Assembly: GCA_903834645.1 (NCBI GenBank)
Contig: CAILKA010000559.1
Coordinates: 1-5,963 of the forward strand
Length of the DNA: 5,963 bases
From: an uncultured beta proteobacterium
Lineage (GTDB): Bacteria > Pseudomonadota > Gammaproteobacteria > Burkholderiales > Burkholderiaceae_C
Direction: 5' to 3'
Below are positions 5,085-5,963 of this stretch, piece after piece; position 1 is the first letter of the stretch; every line of letters begins with the position of its first letter. Made by a program: the position numbers and the translations under genes. The notes beneath the pieces were generated by a model. The model did no database searches. It was not told the DNA's origin and saw nothing but the letters and a program-made list of their open reading frames with translations.

Positions 5085-5887
5085 GGCGAGCTCCGCTCCA
5101 ACTCCAGCCGCACCGGCAGCGCCATCGTCACTGCGCTGCAGGCTGCCAGCATCAGCGCCGAGCCGGCCAGAGCCGCCGCCAGCCCGCCCCACTGGTACAG
5201 CAGCCCTGACAGCAGCGTGCCGATGAAGCGCCCCAGTGCGTTGGCCGCGTAATAGAAGCCCACATCCTCGGCCGCCTTCTCCGAGCCGGCATAGGCCAGC
5301 ACGAGGTAGGAGTGCACCGAGGAGTTCACGGCGAAGGCGATGCCGAACAGCGCCAGGCCCGCCACCACCACCCACTCGAGGTGCGGCACCTTGGCCACGA
5401 CGAGCGCCGCGAGTGCCGCCGGCACCACCGTCAGGGCGAACGACCAGGCACGGGCAGCGGGCACCTCGCTGGAAAGACCATCGGCGCTGCGGCGCACGAT
5501 CGAAGGCGCTGCCGCCTGCACGGCCCCGTAGCCGATCGTCCACAGGGCGAGGAACGCGCCCACCATCGTGAAGGTCCAGCCCGAGGCATACAGGAACACC
5601 GGCACGCCCACCACGAACCACACGTCACGTGCCCCGAAGAGCGCCACGCGCGCGGCCGCAAGCAGGTTGATGCCGCGGTTCTTGGCAAAGAGTTCGCGCG
5701 CCGACTTCGAGGCCTTGGCCTTGCCCATCAGCACCGGAACGAAGACCAGCACGCCCGCCAGAACGAGGGCCAGCGCCGCAGCCATGGCCCACAGTGCGGC
5801 CTGGAAACCCAGCGTCTGCAGCAGCACCCCGCCGAGGAAGAAGCCCACGCCCTTCATCGCGTTCTTGCTGCCGGTGAAGAAGGCCAC
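5081..5887 (-). CDS. arsJ: ArsJ-type organoarsenical efflux permease (MFS), N-terminally truncated
   Basis: ArsJ is an inner-membrane major facilitator permease that exports 1-arseno-3-phosphoglycerate, the unstable product made from arsenate by a partner glyceraldehyde-3-phosphate dehydrogenase; together they give arsenate resistance. The 268-aa frame shows ArsJ hallmarks in order: FTGSKNAMKGVGFFLGG (4-20), ARVALFGARDVWFVV (79-93), FAVNSSVHSYLV (185-196) and DVGFYYAANALGRFIG (208-223). About eight membrane segments can be counted, against twelve in a full MFS protein; full ArsJ proteins are about 400 aa, so roughly the first third is missing. Family-like residues I-K-W continue just upstream of the GTG at 5887, but an in-frame TAG (5915-5917) closes the frame, and bases up to 5963 resemble no ArsJ N-terminus in any frame. 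It is therefore a broken gene, or the edge is rearranged or misassembled. The GTG start is nominal. Its stop overlaps the arsR start (ATGA). No GAPDH gene is in view. Confidence 0.8.
   Translation of the reverse strand: MAFFTGSKNAMKGVGFFLGGVLLQTLGFQAALWAMAAALALVLAGVLVFVPVLMGKAKASKSARELFAKNRGINLLAAARVALFGARDVWFVVGVPVFLYASGWTFTMVGAFLALWTIGYGAVQAAAPSIVRRSADGLSSEVPAARAWSFALTVVPAALAALVVAKVPHLEWVVVAGLALFGIAFAVNSSVHSYLVLAYAGSEKAAEDVGFYYAANALGRFIGTLLSGLLYQWGGLAAALAGSALMLAACSAVTMALPVRLELERSSP
5091..5094 (-). promoter_or_regulatory. Shine-Dalgarno of arsR inside the end of arsJ
   Basis: GGAG on the minus strand, 6 nt before ATG 5084. With the 4-nt ATGA overlap (5081-5084) it indicates translational coupling of arsR to arsJ and decides the longer arsR start. 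Confidence 0.6.
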
Positions 5888-5963
5888 CCATTTGATGGGG
5901 CGGCCCAGCGGGCCCTAGATCTGGCGGAACGGGCCCTGGCCGGGGGCTGGCCCGAGGGTTTAC
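5888..5963. other. Window edge upstream of truncated arsJ, no recognisable gene
   Basis: The minus strand here carries an in-frame TAG (5915-5917) and a TAA at 5960-5962 in the arsJ frame. The sequence is rich in GGGCCC: GGGCCCT occurs at 5910-5916 and again at 5931-5937, 21 bp apart, with AGATCT (5917-5922) between. Neither other minus-strand frame encodes residues that look like ArsJ. It may be a rearrangement junction or low-quality contig end. Confidence 0.4.

Noticed and set aside
4647..5621. Long 324-aa version of ArsR starting inside arsJ
   Set aside because: The extra N-terminal part is an out-of-frame reading of arsJ. The ATG at 5084 with Shine-Dalgarno and ATGA overlap fits the family length far better.
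1..5963. Search by eye for tRNA, rRNA, CRISPR arrays, transposase genes or phage genes
   Set aside because: Nothing supportable was seen; all long stretches are accounted for by the five genes and short spacers.

Overview
The window is GC-rich DNA with the codon and protein signatures of a betaproteobacterium, most likely Burkholderiales of the Comamonadaceae/Sphaerotilaceae type. This rests on the FtsH tail, the GlmM sequence and the style of the ArsR protein; no 16S or other taxonomic marker is present. It holds five protein genes, no RNA genes, no CRISPR array and no recognisable mobile element.

Left part (1-2163, + strand): the 3' end of ftsH (membrane AAA+ zinc protease), then after a short gap glmM (phosphoglucosamine mutase, peptidoglycan/LPS precursor supply). 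In most proteobacteria folP lies between these two genes; here it is missing. glmM has no possible ATG or GTG start and must begin at a TTG, best at 829.

Middle (2192-4414, - strand): a large Tat-exported PhoX-family (DUF839) alkaline phosphatase, convergent with glmM. Its signal peptide also carries a lipobox. A recognisable Pho-box-like sequence lies about 50 nt upstream of its start, within a short array of 10-bp direct repeats, which suggests PhoB control under phosphate starvation. The small glmM/phoX gap holds two hairpins that could stop transcription from both sides.

Right part (4647-5963, - strand): an ArsR-family repressor with a cysteine cluster of the Acidithiobacillus ArsR kind plus a cysteine-rich tail. 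It is translationally coupled (ATGA overlap) to an upstream gene for an ArsJ-type organoarsenical efflux permease. The arsJ reading frame is cut short at its 5' side: the last two thirds are well conserved, but an in-frame TAG sits just before the conserved part and no ArsJ N-terminus is visible before the window ends.

Functionally the window joins a core cell-envelope locus to phosphate scavenging and arsenate resistance. Phosphate and arsenate share uptake routes, so the PhoX/ArsR/ArsJ neighbourhood is biologically sensible, but I see no clearly new system. The points most worth checking are the broken arsJ, the Pho-box/repeat array, the TTG start of glmM with its 11-bp periodic leader, the missing folP, and the unusual Gly-Cys-Asp motif in PhoX.
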